64,000 bases of DNA, taken from Paracoccus sp. (in: a-proteobacteria) (GTDB lineage: Bacteria; Pseudomonadota; Alphaproteobacteria; Rhodobacterales; Rhodobacteraceae). Made by a program: the position numbers and the translations under genes. The stretch covers positions 1 through 64,000 of the forward strand of contig NZ_JAUNTN010000016.1 of assembly GCF_030538695.1 (NCBI RefSeq). Reading direction: 5' to 3'. Of this stretch, positions 42,642-51,597 are shown in pieces; positions within the stretch are counted from its first letter, which is position 1, and the number at the start of each line of letters is the position of its first letter. The notes below the pieces were generated by a model. That model was given only the letters and a program-made list of their open reading frames with translations. It searched no databases and had not been told where the DNA came from.

Positions 42642-43817
42642 ATGCGCGCTTTCGGTTTTCGCATCTCGGCGCTTTTGATGCTGGCTGCGGCCCTGCCCGC
42701 CCATGCTTTCGACACCAACGCCCGCGCGGCATGGGTCTATGACATGACCACCGGCACCGTGCTGATGGAAAAGAGCCCCGACGAGGCCCTGCCGCCCGCC
42801 AGCATGTCCAAGCTGATGACGCTGTATATGCTGTTCGAGGCGCTGAAAGAGGGCCGTGTTCAGATGGATACCCGCCTGCCCGTCTCGACCAAGGCGCGGC
42901 AGATGCAGGGTTCCACCATGTTCCTCAACGAACGCGACCGCCCCACGGTCGAGGAACTGATCAAGGGCATTGTCGTTCTGTCCGGCAATGACGCCTGCGT
43001 GGTGGTGGCCGAAGGGCTGGCCGGGACCGAGGAAGCCTTTGCCCGCCAGATGACCGAACGCGCCAAGACCCTTGGCCTGACCAATTCGCATTTCGCCAAT
43101 TCCAGCGGCTGGCCCGCACCGGGGCAATTGATGTCCACCGAGGATCTTGGCCTGCTGGGTGTGCATCTGATTCGGGATTTTCCGGAATATTACCACTATT
43201 TCGCCATGACCGAGTTTGCCTTTGACAACCGCGCTCCGTCGAACCGGCATAACCGCAACCCGCTGTTGCGGCTGGGGATTGGCGCGGACGGGCTGAAAAC
43301 CGGCCACACGCAAGAGGCCGGTTATGGGCTGGTCGGTTCCGCCAAGCAGGGCGAGCGGCGCGTGGTGTTCGTTGTGACGGGGCTGGACACCGACCGCGCC
43401 CGCGCCGAGGAATCAGAACGCATCACCAACTGGGCCTTTCGCCAGTTCACCATGAAAACCGTGGTTCCGCAGGGCGAGATCGTGGCCCGCGCTCCGGTCT
43501 GGCTTGGCACGCAATCCAGCGTCGGGCTGACCACGCCCGAGGGGCTGAACGTGCTGATCCCGGCTGGCGAACAGGATAACATCACCGCTGAAGCCGTGTT
43601 CAACGGCCCGATCCCCGCCCCCATCGCCAAGGGCCAGAAGGTCGGTGATCTGGTGCTGAACATCCCCGGCGTCGGCGCATCGCGCACGCCGCTTCTGGCC
43701 GCCGATAACGTGGACGAGGCCGGGCCACTCGGCCGCCTGAAAGGCGCGGTGCTGCGGCTGGGCGGCAAGGCGGTGGATGCGGCCAGCGGCTCGGATACGG
43801 AAACGGCGGTGCAATGA
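42642..43817 (+). CDS. D-alanyl-D-alanine carboxypeptidase (penicillin-binding protein 5/6 type)
   Basis: This 391-residue periplasmic serine peptidase has a signal peptide (to AHA-FD) and catalytic SMSK (S54, K57) in PPASMSKLMTLY, SGN in VLSGNDACVV and KTG in LKTGHTQEAGYG. A C-terminal beta-rich domain follows from about residue 275. It trims the terminal D-Ala of peptidoglycan pentapeptides. Its stop overlaps the tmk start by the ATGA rule, heading a housekeeping operon. It would normally be called dacA or dacC; I leave the symbol open. Confidence 0.93.
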   Translation: MRAFGFRISALLMLAAALPAHAFDTNARAAWVYDMTTGTVLMEKSPDEALPPASMSKLMTLYMLFEALKEGRVQMDTRLPVSTKARQMQGSTMFLNERDRPTVEELIKGIVVLSGNDACVVVAEGLAGTEEAFARQMTERAKTLGLTNSHFANSSGWPAPGQLMSTEDLGLLGVHLIRDFPEYYHYFAMTEFAFDNRAPSNRHNRNPLLRLGIGADGLKTGHTQEAGYGLVGSAKQGERRVVFVVTGLDTDRARAEESERITNWAFRQFTMKTVVPQGEIVARAPVWLGTQSSVGLTTPEGLNVLIPAGEQDNITAEAVFNGPIPAPIAKGQKVGDLVLNIPGVGASRTPLLAADNVDEAGPLGRLKGAVLRLGGKAVDAASGSDTETAVQ

Positions 43818-44425
43818 GGGCGCCGCTGTTCATCAGCTTCGAGGGCATTGACGGGTCCGGCAAAAGCACGCAGGCCCGGATGTTGGCCGACCACCTGACC
43901 GCACAGGGCCGCAAGGTCGTGCTGACCCGCGAACCGGGCGGATCAGAGGGGGCCGAGGAAATCCGGCGGCTGCTGGTCGAGGGCGGCGGCGACCGCTGGT
44001 CGCCCGAGACCGAGGCGCTGCTGTTCACCGCCGCACGACGCGACCATCTGGAACGGATCATCCGCCCCGCTCTGGCCCGTGCGCAGGCGGTGATTACCGA
44101 CCGTTTCGCCGATTCCACCCGCGTCTATCAGGGCGCAACCCGCGGCGAATTGCGCGGCGTGGTGGATCAGTTGCACCAGTTGATGATCGGCACCGAACCC
44201 GACATCACCTTTGTGATCGACCTTGACCCGGCCACTGCGCTGAAACGCGGGGCAGAGCGGGGCGGGATCGAGGATCGCTTTGAAAACATGGGATTGGTGT
44301 TCCAGACCCGGCTGCGCAAAGGCTTTCGGGATCTGGCCCGCGACTATCCCGACCGGGTGCGGCTGATCGACGGCGAGGGCAGCCCGCATGCTGTCGCAAC
44401 CCGCGTTCGCGCCGCACTGGCATGA
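43814..44425 (+). CDS. tmk: Thymidylate kinase
   Basis: This 203-residue enzyme converts dTMP to dTDP. P-loop FEGIDGSGKST (residues 9-19), DRX motif ITDRFADSTRVYQG, and the LID-side ERGGIEDRFENMG. The gene overlaps the upstream carboxypeptidase by 4 bases and sits 7 bases before holB, the usual tmk-holB pairing. Confidence 0.96.
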   Translation: MRAPLFISFEGIDGSGKSTQARMLADHLTAQGRKVVLTREPGGSEGAEEIRRLLVEGGGDRWSPETEALLFTAARRDHLERIIRPALARAQAVITDRFADSTRVYQGATRGELRGVVDQLHQLMIGTEPDITFVIDLDPATALKRGAERGGIEDRFENMGLVFQTRLRKGFRDLARDYPDRVRLIDGEGSPHAVATRVRAALA

Positions 44426-44432
44426 CCGGCAG

Positions 44433-45533
44433 ATGAGCGAGGCCGACGACATCCCCGAGGCCGACCGCGTTGCCGGTGCGCCGCATCCGCGCATGGCGGA
44501 ACGGGTGATCGGACAGGATGCCGCCATCCACAGCTTTACCGACGCTGCGGCCTCGGGGCGGATGCATCACGCATGGCTGCTGACCGGCCCGCGCGGCACG
44601 GGCAAGGCGACTCTGGCCTGGGCGATGGCCCGCTGGCTGCTGTCGGATCAGCCCGGCCCCGGCCTTTCGGTGCCGGATGACGACCCGGTGGCGCGGCGCA
44701 TCCGGGCCTTGTCGGAACCGCGCCTGACCCTGATCCGCCGCCCGTGGGACGACAAGGCCAAGCGTCTGTCCGCACAAATCACGGTCGAGGAAATCCGCCG
44801 CCTGCTGTCGTTTTTTCATATGTCCGCGGCCGAGGGCGGCCATCGCATCGCCATCATTGACGCCGCCGATGAGATGAACACCGCCGCCGCCAACGCCCTG
44901 CTGAAGATGCTGGAAGAACCGCCGAAAGGCGCAATGATCCTGATGGTGGCACATCAGCCCGCGCGGCTGTTGCCAACAATCCGGTCCCGCTGCCGGGAAT
45001 TGCGGCTGTCACCGCTTGGCCACGACGATATGGGCCGGGTGCTGGCCGGGCTTGGGGTCGAGGGCGACCATGAGGCACTGACCGAACTGTCCGGTGGTTC
45101 GGCGGGCGAGGCGCTGCGGCTGATCGGGCAGGACGGGCTGGCGGTTTATCAGCACATTACGGACCTGTTCGCCAGCCTGCCCCGGATGGATCGCGGGCTG
45201 GCGCTGAAACTGGCGGAAAAAGCCGCAGGCCGGGCGGGGGCGGATGGCGACCCGTTCGATCTGGTGGTGACGGTGCTGGACCGTTTCCTGACGCGCGCGG
45301 CACGGGCCGGGCTGATGGGTGCGCCCTTGGTGCAGGCTGCAAAGGGCGAGGCCGAAGTGCTGGTCCGCATTGCCCCCGACGACCGCGCCGCGCGGCATTG
45401 GGCGGCGGCGCAGCAGGAACTCTCGGCACGGGCGCGGGCAGGACGTGCGGTGAACCTTGACCCTTCCGCGCTGGTCATGGATATGCTGACCCGGCTGGCG
45501 CAACATGGCGCGGGCGACGACTTCCCGAGGTAA
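44433..45533 (+). CDS. holB: DNA polymerase III subunit delta prime
   Basis: This 366-residue clamp-loader subunit opens with a polar leader, then RVIGQDAAIHSFTDAAASGRMHHAWLLTGPRGTGKATLA (P-loop-like) and IIDAADEMNTAAANALLKMLEEPP. The arginine-finger SRC motif is in TIRSRCRELRL. A helical C-terminal domain completes it. The ATG at 44433 lies 7 bases after tmk; a longer frame would start inside tmk. It loads the sliding clamp together with tau/gamma and delta encoded elsewhere. Confidence 0.94.
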   Translation: MSEADDIPEADRVAGAPHPRMAERVIGQDAAIHSFTDAAASGRMHHAWLLTGPRGTGKATLAWAMARWLLSDQPGPGLSVPDDDPVARRIRALSEPRLTLIRRPWDDKAKRLSAQITVEEIRRLLSFFHMSAAEGGHRIAIIDAADEMNTAAANALLKMLEEPPKGAMILMVAHQPARLLPTIRSRCRELRLSPLGHDDMGRVLAGLGVEGDHEALTELSGGSAGEALRLIGQDGLAVYQHITDLFASLPRMDRGLALKLAEKAAGRAGADGDPFDLVVTVLDRFLTRAARAGLMGAPLVQAAKGEAEVLVRIAPDDRAARHWAAAQQELSARARAGRAVNLDPSALVMDMLTRLAQHGAGDDFPR

Positions 45534-45535
45534 AG

Positions 45536-46351
45536 ATGACCCTTCCCGACATCGTGGACAGCCATTGCCATCTGGATTTTCCTGATTTCGACGGTGAGCA
45601 TGACGCGCTGATCGCACGCGCGGCGGCGGCTGGTGTCCGGCGCATGGTCACGATCTGCACCAAGCTGCGGACCGAACCCACGGTGCGGGCGCTGGCGGAA
45701 CGCTGGCCGGGCGTCTTTTACGCGGCCGGCACCCACCCGATGAGCGTGGCCGAAGAACCCATGGTCTCGGTCGATGATCTGGTCGCGCTGGCCGCACACC
45801 CCAAAATGGTCGGGATCGGGGAAACCGGGCTGGATTACCACTATACCGCCGACAGCGCGGCGGCGCAGGCGGACAGCCTGCGTATCCATATCGCCGCGGC
45901 GCGGGAAACCGGCCTGCCGCTGATTATCCATTCCCGCGATGCCGATGCCGATATGGCCCGGATTTTGACCGAGGAACACCGCAACGGCGCTTATTCCTGC
46001 GTCATGCATTGTTTCACCAGCAGTCCCGCCTTGGCCCGCGCGGCACTGGATCTTGGCTTTTACCTGTCGATGTCGGGGATTGCGGCCTTCCCCCGGTCCG
46101 ACGATCTGCGCGAGATTTTTGCCGCCGCGCCACTGGATCGCGTGCTGGTCGAGACCGACAGCCCCTATCTGGCCCCGCCCCCGCATCGCGGGCGCCGGAA
46201 CGAGCCTGCCTATACCGCGCTGACCGCGCAGGTCGGGGCGAATGTCTTTGGCCTGTCGCTGGCAGATTTCGCCGCCACCACCACCGCCAATTTTGACCGA
46301 CTGTTCTGGAAAGCTGCCGCGCATGGCGGCATCAACGAGGCTGCCACATGA
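45536..46351 (+). CDS. TatD-family metal-dependent hydrolase
   Basis: This 271-residue TIM-barrel hydrolase has the TatD/YcfH motifs: VDSHCHLDF (HxH metal ligands), IGETGLDYHY (Glu bridge), PLIIHSRDAD, MHCFTSSP and LVETDSPYLAPPPHRG. Members act as 3'-5' exonucleases or D-tyrosyl-type deacylases. It starts 2 bases after holB and overlaps the next start by 4 bases. The placement holB-tatD-MBL is typical for alphaproteobacteria. Confidence 0.93.
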   Translation: MTLPDIVDSHCHLDFPDFDGEHDALIARAAAAGVRRMVTICTKLRTEPTVRALAERWPGVFYAAGTHPMSVAEEPMVSVDDLVALAAHPKMVGIGETGLDYHYTADSAAAQADSLRIHIAAARETGLPLIIHSRDADADMARILTEEHRNGAYSCVMHCFTSSPALARAALDLGFYLSMSGIAAFPRSDDLREIFAAAPLDRVLVETDSPYLAPPPHRGRRNEPAYTALTAQVGANVFGLSLADFAATTTANFDRLFWKAAAHGGINEAAT

Positions 46352-47151
46352 TCGCGGCACGGATATTGGGCTGCGGATCGTCGGGGGGGATTCCCCGGCT
46401 TGGCGGAAATTGGGGCGATTGCGACCCTCTGAACCCGAAAAACCGCCGCCGCCGCTGTTCCTTGCTGGTCCGGCGCGAGGGGCCGGATGGGATCACGCAA
46501 GTGCTGATCGACACCGGCCCGGATATGGTGCCGCAACTGCTGGATGCGGGCGTTGGACGGCTGGACGGGGTGGTCTATACCCACGGCCATGCCGATCATG
46601 TCCATGGTATCGACGACCTGCGCCAGATCGTGTTCAACATGCGCCGTAAGATCGCCATATGGGCCGATCCCGTGACGGGCGCGCAGTTGCAGGACCGTTT
46701 CGGCTATATTTTTCAGACGCCGGAAGGCTCGGGCTATCCGCCGATCGGGGAATTGCACCGGATCGACGGCCCGTTCCTCATCGACGGTCCCGGCGGGGCG
46801 CTGACCCTGACACCCTTTACCGTGCGCCATGGCGAGATCGACGCGCTCGGCTTCCGCATCAGCGAGGATATAACCGGCGGGCTGGTCTATCTGCCCGATG
46901 TCAGCGCCATTCCCGATGCGGCATGGCCCGCCATCGAGGGGGCCGAGCTGTTTATCTGCGACGCCCTGCGCCGCACCCCGCATCCCAGCCATTCGCATCT
47001 GGAACAAACCATCGGCTGGATCAACCGCGCGGGCGTGGAACGCGGGATTATCACCAATATGCATCTGGACATGGATTACGAAGCCGTCCTGCGCGACACC
47101 CCCGACCATATCCTGCCTGCTTTCGATGGAATGGAACTGACCTGCCGTTAG
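46348..47151 (+). CDS. MBL-fold metallo-hydrolase (PhnP-like phosphodiesterase)
   Basis: This 267-residue beta-lactamase-fold protein has an N-terminal LGCGSSGGIPRLGGNWGDCDP, the metal motif THGHADHVHGIDDLRQ and downstream His/Asp ligands in VYLPDVSA and ITNMHLDMDY. The GCGSSGG-x-PR opening is shared with PhnP and with coenzyme PQQ/RNase Z-like branches; PhnP hydrolyses cyclic phosphodiesters. No phn genes lie here, so the substrate is unknown. It is the last gene of the dac-tmk-holB-tatD string. Confidence 0.86.
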   Translation: MIAARILGCGSSGGIPRLGGNWGDCDPLNPKNRRRRCSLLVRREGPDGITQVLIDTGPDMVPQLLDAGVGRLDGVVYTHGHADHVHGIDDLRQIVFNMRRKIAIWADPVTGAQLQDRFGYIFQTPEGSGYPPIGELHRIDGPFLIDGPGGALTLTPFTVRHGEIDALGFRISEDITGGLVYLPDVSAIPDAAWPAIEGAELFICDALRRTPHPSHSHLEQTIGWINRAGVERGIITNMHLDMDYEAVLRDTPDHILPAFDGMELTCR

Positions 47152-47165
47152 GATCACGGCGCGGG

Positions 47166-47202
47166 CGGGAGCCTCCGGCGGGGATATTTTGAGACAAAAG
47201 AT
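47166..47202 (+). repeat. Dispersed element, copy 8 (weak hairpin)
   Basis: Plus strand: GGGAGCCTCCGGCGGGGATATTTT, GA, then GACAAAAGAT, ending 9 bases before the AEC transporter ATG. The GC hairpin is short in this copy. Confidence 0.6.
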
Positions 47203-47211
47203 GAGCCGGGT

Positions 47212-48156
47212 ATGAGTATTCTTTTTGACGTGATCCTGCCGGTTTTTCTGGTCATCGGCTTTGGCTATGCGGTCAGTTGGAAAGGCTGGTTCGGCGCAAG
47301 CGCGACCGATGGGGTTATGGCCTTTGCGCAGAACTTTGCCGTGCCTTGCCTGCTGTTCCGGTCGATGGCCAATCTGGATTTGGGGGCCGAGTTTCATTTC
47401 GGCCTGCTCGGGTCATTCTATGCCGGGGCACTGGCCTGTTTCGGCATCGGCTGGTGGGCGGCCCTGCGCCTGTTCAAGCGCAGCCCCGAAGAAGCCGCGG
47501 CCATTGGCTTTGCCTGTTTGTTTTCCAATTCGCTGTTGCTTGGGGTGCCGATCACGCAGCGCGCCTATGGCGAGGCGGCGCTGGCGGGCAATTTTATGAT
47601 TATCGCCCTGCATTCGCCGCTGCTTTATACGTTCGGCATTACGGTGATGGAGTTCACCCGCGCCCGTGGCATGAATATCAGCGCCGGGCGGGTGATGCTG
47701 CGCGCGCTGAAAGGGGTGCTACGCACGCCGTTGGTGATCGGGATTCTGTCCGGCATTGCAATGAACCTGGCGCAACAGGCCGGGCTGGTCATGCCGGAAG
47801 GATTCTGGGGTGCCGTGAACATGATGGCGCAGGCGGCCCTGCCCGCCGCACTGTTCGGGCTTGGCGGTGTGCTGTTTCGTTACAAACCGGAAGGCGAGAT
47901 CGGCGCGATTGCCATGGTCTGCGCCCTGTCGCTGTTATTGCATCCGGCCATCACCTTTGGGCTGACACATCTGCTGGGGGTAAATGTGGCCGGAACCCGC
48001 TCGGCCGTGATGACGGCGGCGATGGCACCGGGGGTCAATGCCTATCTGTTTGCGAATATGTATGGCGTGGCCCGGCGGGTGGCTGCGTCCAGCGTGCTGG
48101 TCGCAACCGCCCTGTCGATGCTGTCGGTCTGGTTCTGGCTGACGGTTCTGCCTTAG
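47212..48156 (+). CDS. AEC (auxin efflux carrier)-family transporter
   Basis: This 314-residue membrane protein has about ten helices in two inverted halves. Typical text is NFAVPCLLFRSMA in the first half and APGVNAYLFANMYGV in the second, with a central AIGFACLFSNSLLLGVPI. Relatives export malonate, malate or auxin-like acids; the substrate cannot be read here. It ends by overlapping the convergent potC-type gene by 4 bases, leaving no room for a terminator. Confidence 0.88.
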   Translation: MSILFDVILPVFLVIGFGYAVSWKGWFGASATDGVMAFAQNFAVPCLLFRSMANLDLGAEFHFGLLGSFYAGALACFGIGWWAALRLFKRSPEEAAAIGFACLFSNSLLLGVPITQRAYGEAALAGNFMIIALHSPLLYTFGITVMEFTRARGMNISAGRVMLRALKGVLRTPLVIGILSGIAMNLAQQAGLVMPEGFWGAVNMMAQAALPAALFGLGGVLFRYKPEGEIGAIAMVCALSLLLHPAITFGLTHLLGVNVAGTRSAVMTAAMAPGVNAYLFANMYGVARRVAASSVLVATALSMLSVWFWLTVLP

Positions 48157-49121
48157 GCCGGGGTCAGGCCGCGCAGCCTTTCCGAGCGGCGGCGCAGCAG
48201 CTCAACCACCGTCAGCAACCCGATCGAAAAGATCACCAGAATCGTGGCGACCGCCAGAATGGCCGGGCTGATCTGCTCGCGGATGCCGTTCCACATCTGG
48301 CGCGGAATGGTGTATTGATCCGGTCCGGCGATGAACAGCACCGCCACCACCTCATCGAACGAGGTCACAAAGGCGAACAGCGCCCCCGACACCACCCCCG
48401 GCAGGATCAGCGGCATGGTCACGCGGAAAAACGTCGTGCGCGGGTTGGCACCAAGGCTGGCGGCAGCACGGTTCAGGGATTGGTCAAACCCGATCAGCGT
48501 CGCCGTTACCGTGATGATGACAAAGGGAATCCCCAGCGTGGCATGGGCCAGAATGATCCCCAGATAGGTGTTGGCCAGACAGCCTTGCCGCGACAACACC
48601 GGCGACAGAAGTTGCCCGAACAGGCTGTCCGTCGGCACACAGGCCGAGCTGTAAAAGAAAAACAGCCCCGTCGCGGTAATGATAACCGGCACGATCATGG
48701 GCGAGATCAGCGCCGCCATGATGATCCGGCGGAAGGGCATTTCCGGTCGCGCCAGACCCAGCGCCGCCAGCGTGCCAAGCACCGTCGCAATCAATGTCGA
48801 GAACACCCCCACCAGCACCGAGTTCTTGGCCGCCTGCACCCAGCGGGCATTTTGCCAGACATCCTGCCACCACGCCGCACCGCTGGCATCGGGATTTTGC
48901 GCACCAAAGCTGAACAGGGTTTGATACCAGCGCGTTGAATACCCCTCGGGGTCCAGCGCCAGCATCTTTTCGTTAAAGGTGAAATAAGGCTCGGCGTTGA
49001 AGGACAACGGAATGATAACCAGAATCGGGGCGATCAGGAACAGAAAGATCAGCCCGCAAATCACCAGATAGGTGTAATGCCAGACCCGTTCCAGCGGCGT
49101 TGCATAAGTCGGAAGTGCCAT
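48153..49121 (-). CDS. PotC-type ABC transporter permease
   Basis: This 322-residue inner-membrane permease of the spermidine/putrescine-type family has six helices and an EAA-type loop DQSLNRAAASLGANPRTTFFRVTMP, followed by FVTSFDEVVAVLF, a hallmark of PotC-like proteins. The periplasmic insertion at residues about 40-95 (NAEPYFTFNEKMLALDPEGYSTRWY) is also typical. It is the last gene of a six-gene importer operon. Confidence 0.9.
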   Translation of the reverse strand: MALPTYATPLERVWHYTYLVICGLIFLFLIAPILVIIPLSFNAEPYFTFNEKMLALDPEGYSTRWYQTLFSFGAQNPDASGAAWWQDVWQNARWVQAAKNSVLVGVFSTLIATVLGTLAALGLARPEMPFRRIIMAALISPMIVPVIITATGLFFFYSSACVPTDSLFGQLLSPVLSRQGCLANTYLGIILAHATLGIPFVIITVTATLIGFDQSLNRAAASLGANPRTTFFRVTMPLILPGVVSGALFAFVTSFDEVVAVLFIAGPDQYTIPRQMWNGIREQISPAILAVATILVIFSIGLLTVVELLRRRSERLRGLTPA

Positions 49122-49124
49122 GGC

Positions 49125-50423
49125 TTACCCCAGTTTCAGATTATCAATGCCAACCAGCCGGTCATACAGCCAGTAAAGCGCCAGAACCCCACCCAGCAGC
49201 AACGCAGCCAGGGCCGCGGCCATGGACCAGTTCAGCGTCTCGGACATATGCACGGCGATCATGTTCGAGATCAGTTGCCCGGACGAACCACCGACCAGCG
49301 CCGGGGTGATATAATACCCGACCGCAAGGATGAACACCAACAGCGCCCCGGCACCGAAGCCCGGCAAGGTCTGCGGAAAATAGATGCGGCGGAAGGCCGT
49401 CCAGCTTGTCGCGCCAAGGCTGCGGGCGGCGCGGATATAGGACGGGTTAATGGTGCGCATCACCGAATACAGCGGCAGCACCATGAACGGCAGCAGGATA
49501 TGCGTCATAGCGATAATCGTGCCGGTCTGGTTATAGATCATCTGCAACCGCTGATTATCCGAGATCACCCCCGCCCATACCAGAAGGCTGTTGATAACCC
49601 CCTGCTCTTGCAGCAAAACCATCCAGCTTGTCGTACGCACCAGCAGCGAGGTCCAGAACGGCAGCAGCACAAGAATCATCAGCAGGTTGGACTTGCGCAT
49701 CGGCAAGGTCGCCAGCAGATGCGCAATCGGGAAACCAAGCACAAAGGTCAGCCCCGTGACCAGCAGCGACAGCCAGAGGGTGCGCAGAAACAACGTCTGA
49801 TAGATGCGGCGGTTCTCATCGACCTGCTGGATCTGACCTTCAGCGTCACGCTGATAGTCCAGCGCCGACAGATAGAAATTGCCGGTGTAGGGGGTTGATG
49901 CCTCGCGCATGACGGACCACAGCCGCAGATCACCCCATTTGCGGTCGATCTCCAGCAGCGCCTCCCGGTAAGGCGGCTCGACCCCGCCGCGCACCGCCCG
50001 TCCGGTCGAGGTAAACAGCGACCGCGACCCCGACAGGTCATAGTTGATCCGGGTGCCGACCGTGCCAAGTGTGCGATCCGCCGCCGCCTGTTCCAGATCA
50101 GCGGCCAGCGCGGCAAAGGCGGTCTCATCCGGGTCAGTGCCGCGCTCGGTCTGTGCAAACCATGCCGAAACCTGCGGCATATTCGTGGCAAAACCGTCGT
50201 TATAGATCGAACGATGCAGCATCTGCCCGATTGGCACGATGAACGTCACCACGACAAACAACAGCAGCGGCACCACCAGCATCAGCGCCCGCATCCGCAA
50301 GCGGCGCTGCGACCGGGCCAGCGCACGATGCAGCGGACGCCCATCGGCGGTGGTCAGGATGCCATCCCCCTGCCCCGAGGCGGTGGTGACGATGGCGGCA
50401 TGAGGGTCAAGCGCGCTGGACAT
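49125..50423 (-). CDS. PotB-type ABC transporter permease
   Basis: This 432-residue permease has a cytoplasmic N-terminus of about 45 residues, a first helix (LMLVVPLLLFVVVTFIV), then a large periplasmic insertion of roughly 150 residues before the remaining five helices. The EAA loop reads YIRAARSLGATSWTAFRRIYFP. Such an insertion is found in one branch of Pot-like transporters and may contact the binding proteins. It lies 3 bases upstream of the PotC-type gene. Confidence 0.9.
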   Translation of the reverse strand: MSSALDPHAAIVTTASGQGDGILTTADGRPLHRALARSQRRLRMRALMLVVPLLLFVVVTFIVPIGQMLHRSIYNDGFATNMPQVSAWFAQTERGTDPDETAFAALAADLEQAAADRTLGTVGTRINYDLSGSRSLFTSTGRAVRGGVEPPYREALLEIDRKWGDLRLWSVMREASTPYTGNFYLSALDYQRDAEGQIQQVDENRRIYQTLFLRTLWLSLLVTGLTFVLGFPIAHLLATLPMRKSNLLMILVLLPFWTSLLVRTTSWMVLLQEQGVINSLLVWAGVISDNQRLQMIYNQTGTIIAMTHILLPFMVLPLYSVMRTINPSYIRAARSLGATSWTAFRRIYFPQTLPGFGAGALLVFILAVGYYITPALVGGSSGQLISNMIAVHMSETLNWSMAAALAALLLGGVLALYWLYDRLVGIDNLKLG

Positions 50424-50475
50424 GACGGTTCCTTTTCTTCGATTGCCCCGCCCCGTCGGGGACAGGGCCGGACGC

Positions 50476-51555
50476 TTATTGCATCAGCCAGGCGTTGAAA
50501 CGCTCGGTCAGTTCGGCATCGTGATCAGCCCAGAACTCCGGGTCGTCATAGACGGCGGTTTTCAGGTTTTCGGGGTTGGTCGGCATATAGGGGGCCATCT
50601 CGGTTTTGCCGTCTTTGTAAAGCCCGACCAGCGCCGCCGAGGATTTACGGGGTGGGCCATAGGCGATATATTGCGTCAGATTGGCCAGTTGCTGCGTGTC
50701 CGTGGCATATTTGACATATTCCATCGCCGCATCGGCATGTGGCGCATCTTTGGGAATTACGAACAGGTCGTAATCCACATATTGCCCGTCCCAGATCACC
50801 TCGAACGGCTTTCCTTCGGCCACCTGCGCATCAAAAATCCGGCCGTTGTAAGAGGTCGTCATCACCACCTCGCCATCGGCCAGCAGTTGCGGCGGCTGCG
50901 CACCGGCCTCCCACCAGACAACCTGCGGCTTGATCGTATCCAGCTTGGCAAAGGCGCGGGTCACGCCTTCAGGCGTGGAAAGCGTATCATAGATTGCATC
51001 AGGGGCCACGCCATCAGCCAGCAGCGCCAGATAGAGCGTGCGCTTGGCCGTCTTGGGCAAGCCGCGTTTGCCGGGGAAAGCCTCCAGATCAAAGAAATCC
51101 GCGACCGTCTGCGGTGGATTGTCCGGGAACCGCGTCCGGTCATAGGCGATCACCGTGCCAAAGGTCAGGTTCCCGACCCCGCAATCACTCAGCGCACCGG
51201 GCAGAAAGTCATCCGCCGCCGGGGTGCCATCGGGTGCGGGCGGCAGGGTGGCAGGGTCAATCAGCATCAGACCGCCCTCGTCACAAAGCTGGATGGCCGA
51301 AGCCAGCTCCAGATCGAAAACATCACCAATCACGTTCCCCGCCTCGATCTGCGCTTTAAGCGGAGTCGCCGGATCATCCGCATCAGTCACATTCACCCGG
51401 ATGCCAGTTGCAGCAGTAAAAGGCTTGTTGAACGCCTCGTTTATCGCGGCGGCACCCGCCCCGCCCCACCCCGTCAGGTTGATCTCATTGGTTTGCGCGG
51501 CAACGGCACCGCCAAAGGCAACAAGGGCAGTCGTCAGAATAAAGCTGGTTTTCAT
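50476..51555 (-). CDS. PotD-type substrate-binding protein, paralogue A
   Basis: This 359-residue periplasmic protein has a signal peptide (to AVA-AQ) and the PotD-like fold: INLTGWGGAGAAAINEAFNKP, DLELASAIQLCDEG, AFPGKRGLPKTAKR and VVWWEAGAQPPQLLADGEVVM. The last 55 residues differ from paralogue B by only two substitutions, while the N-terminal ligand-side segment is clearly different. It is the third of three tandem binding-protein genes in this operon. The ligand may be a polyamine-like, opine-like or amine compound. Confidence 0.88.
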   Translation of the reverse strand: MKTSFILTTALVAFGGAVAAQTNEINLTGWGGAGAAAINEAFNKPFTAATGIRVNVTDADDPATPLKAQIEAGNVIGDVFDLELASAIQLCDEGGLMLIDPATLPPAPDGTPAADDFLPGALSDCGVGNLTFGTVIAYDRTRFPDNPPQTVADFFDLEAFPGKRGLPKTAKRTLYLALLADGVAPDAIYDTLSTPEGVTRAFAKLDTIKPQVVWWEAGAQPPQLLADGEVVMTTSYNGRIFDAQVAEGKPFEVIWDGQYVDYDLFVIPKDAPHADAAMEYVKYATDTQQLANLTQYIAYGPPRKSSAALVGLYKDGKTEMAPYMPTNPENLKTAVYDDPEFWADHDAELTERFNAWLMQ

Positions 51556-51597
51556 CGGCTTTCCCTTTCGTTTGTGCGACCGGACAGGGCCGCACGC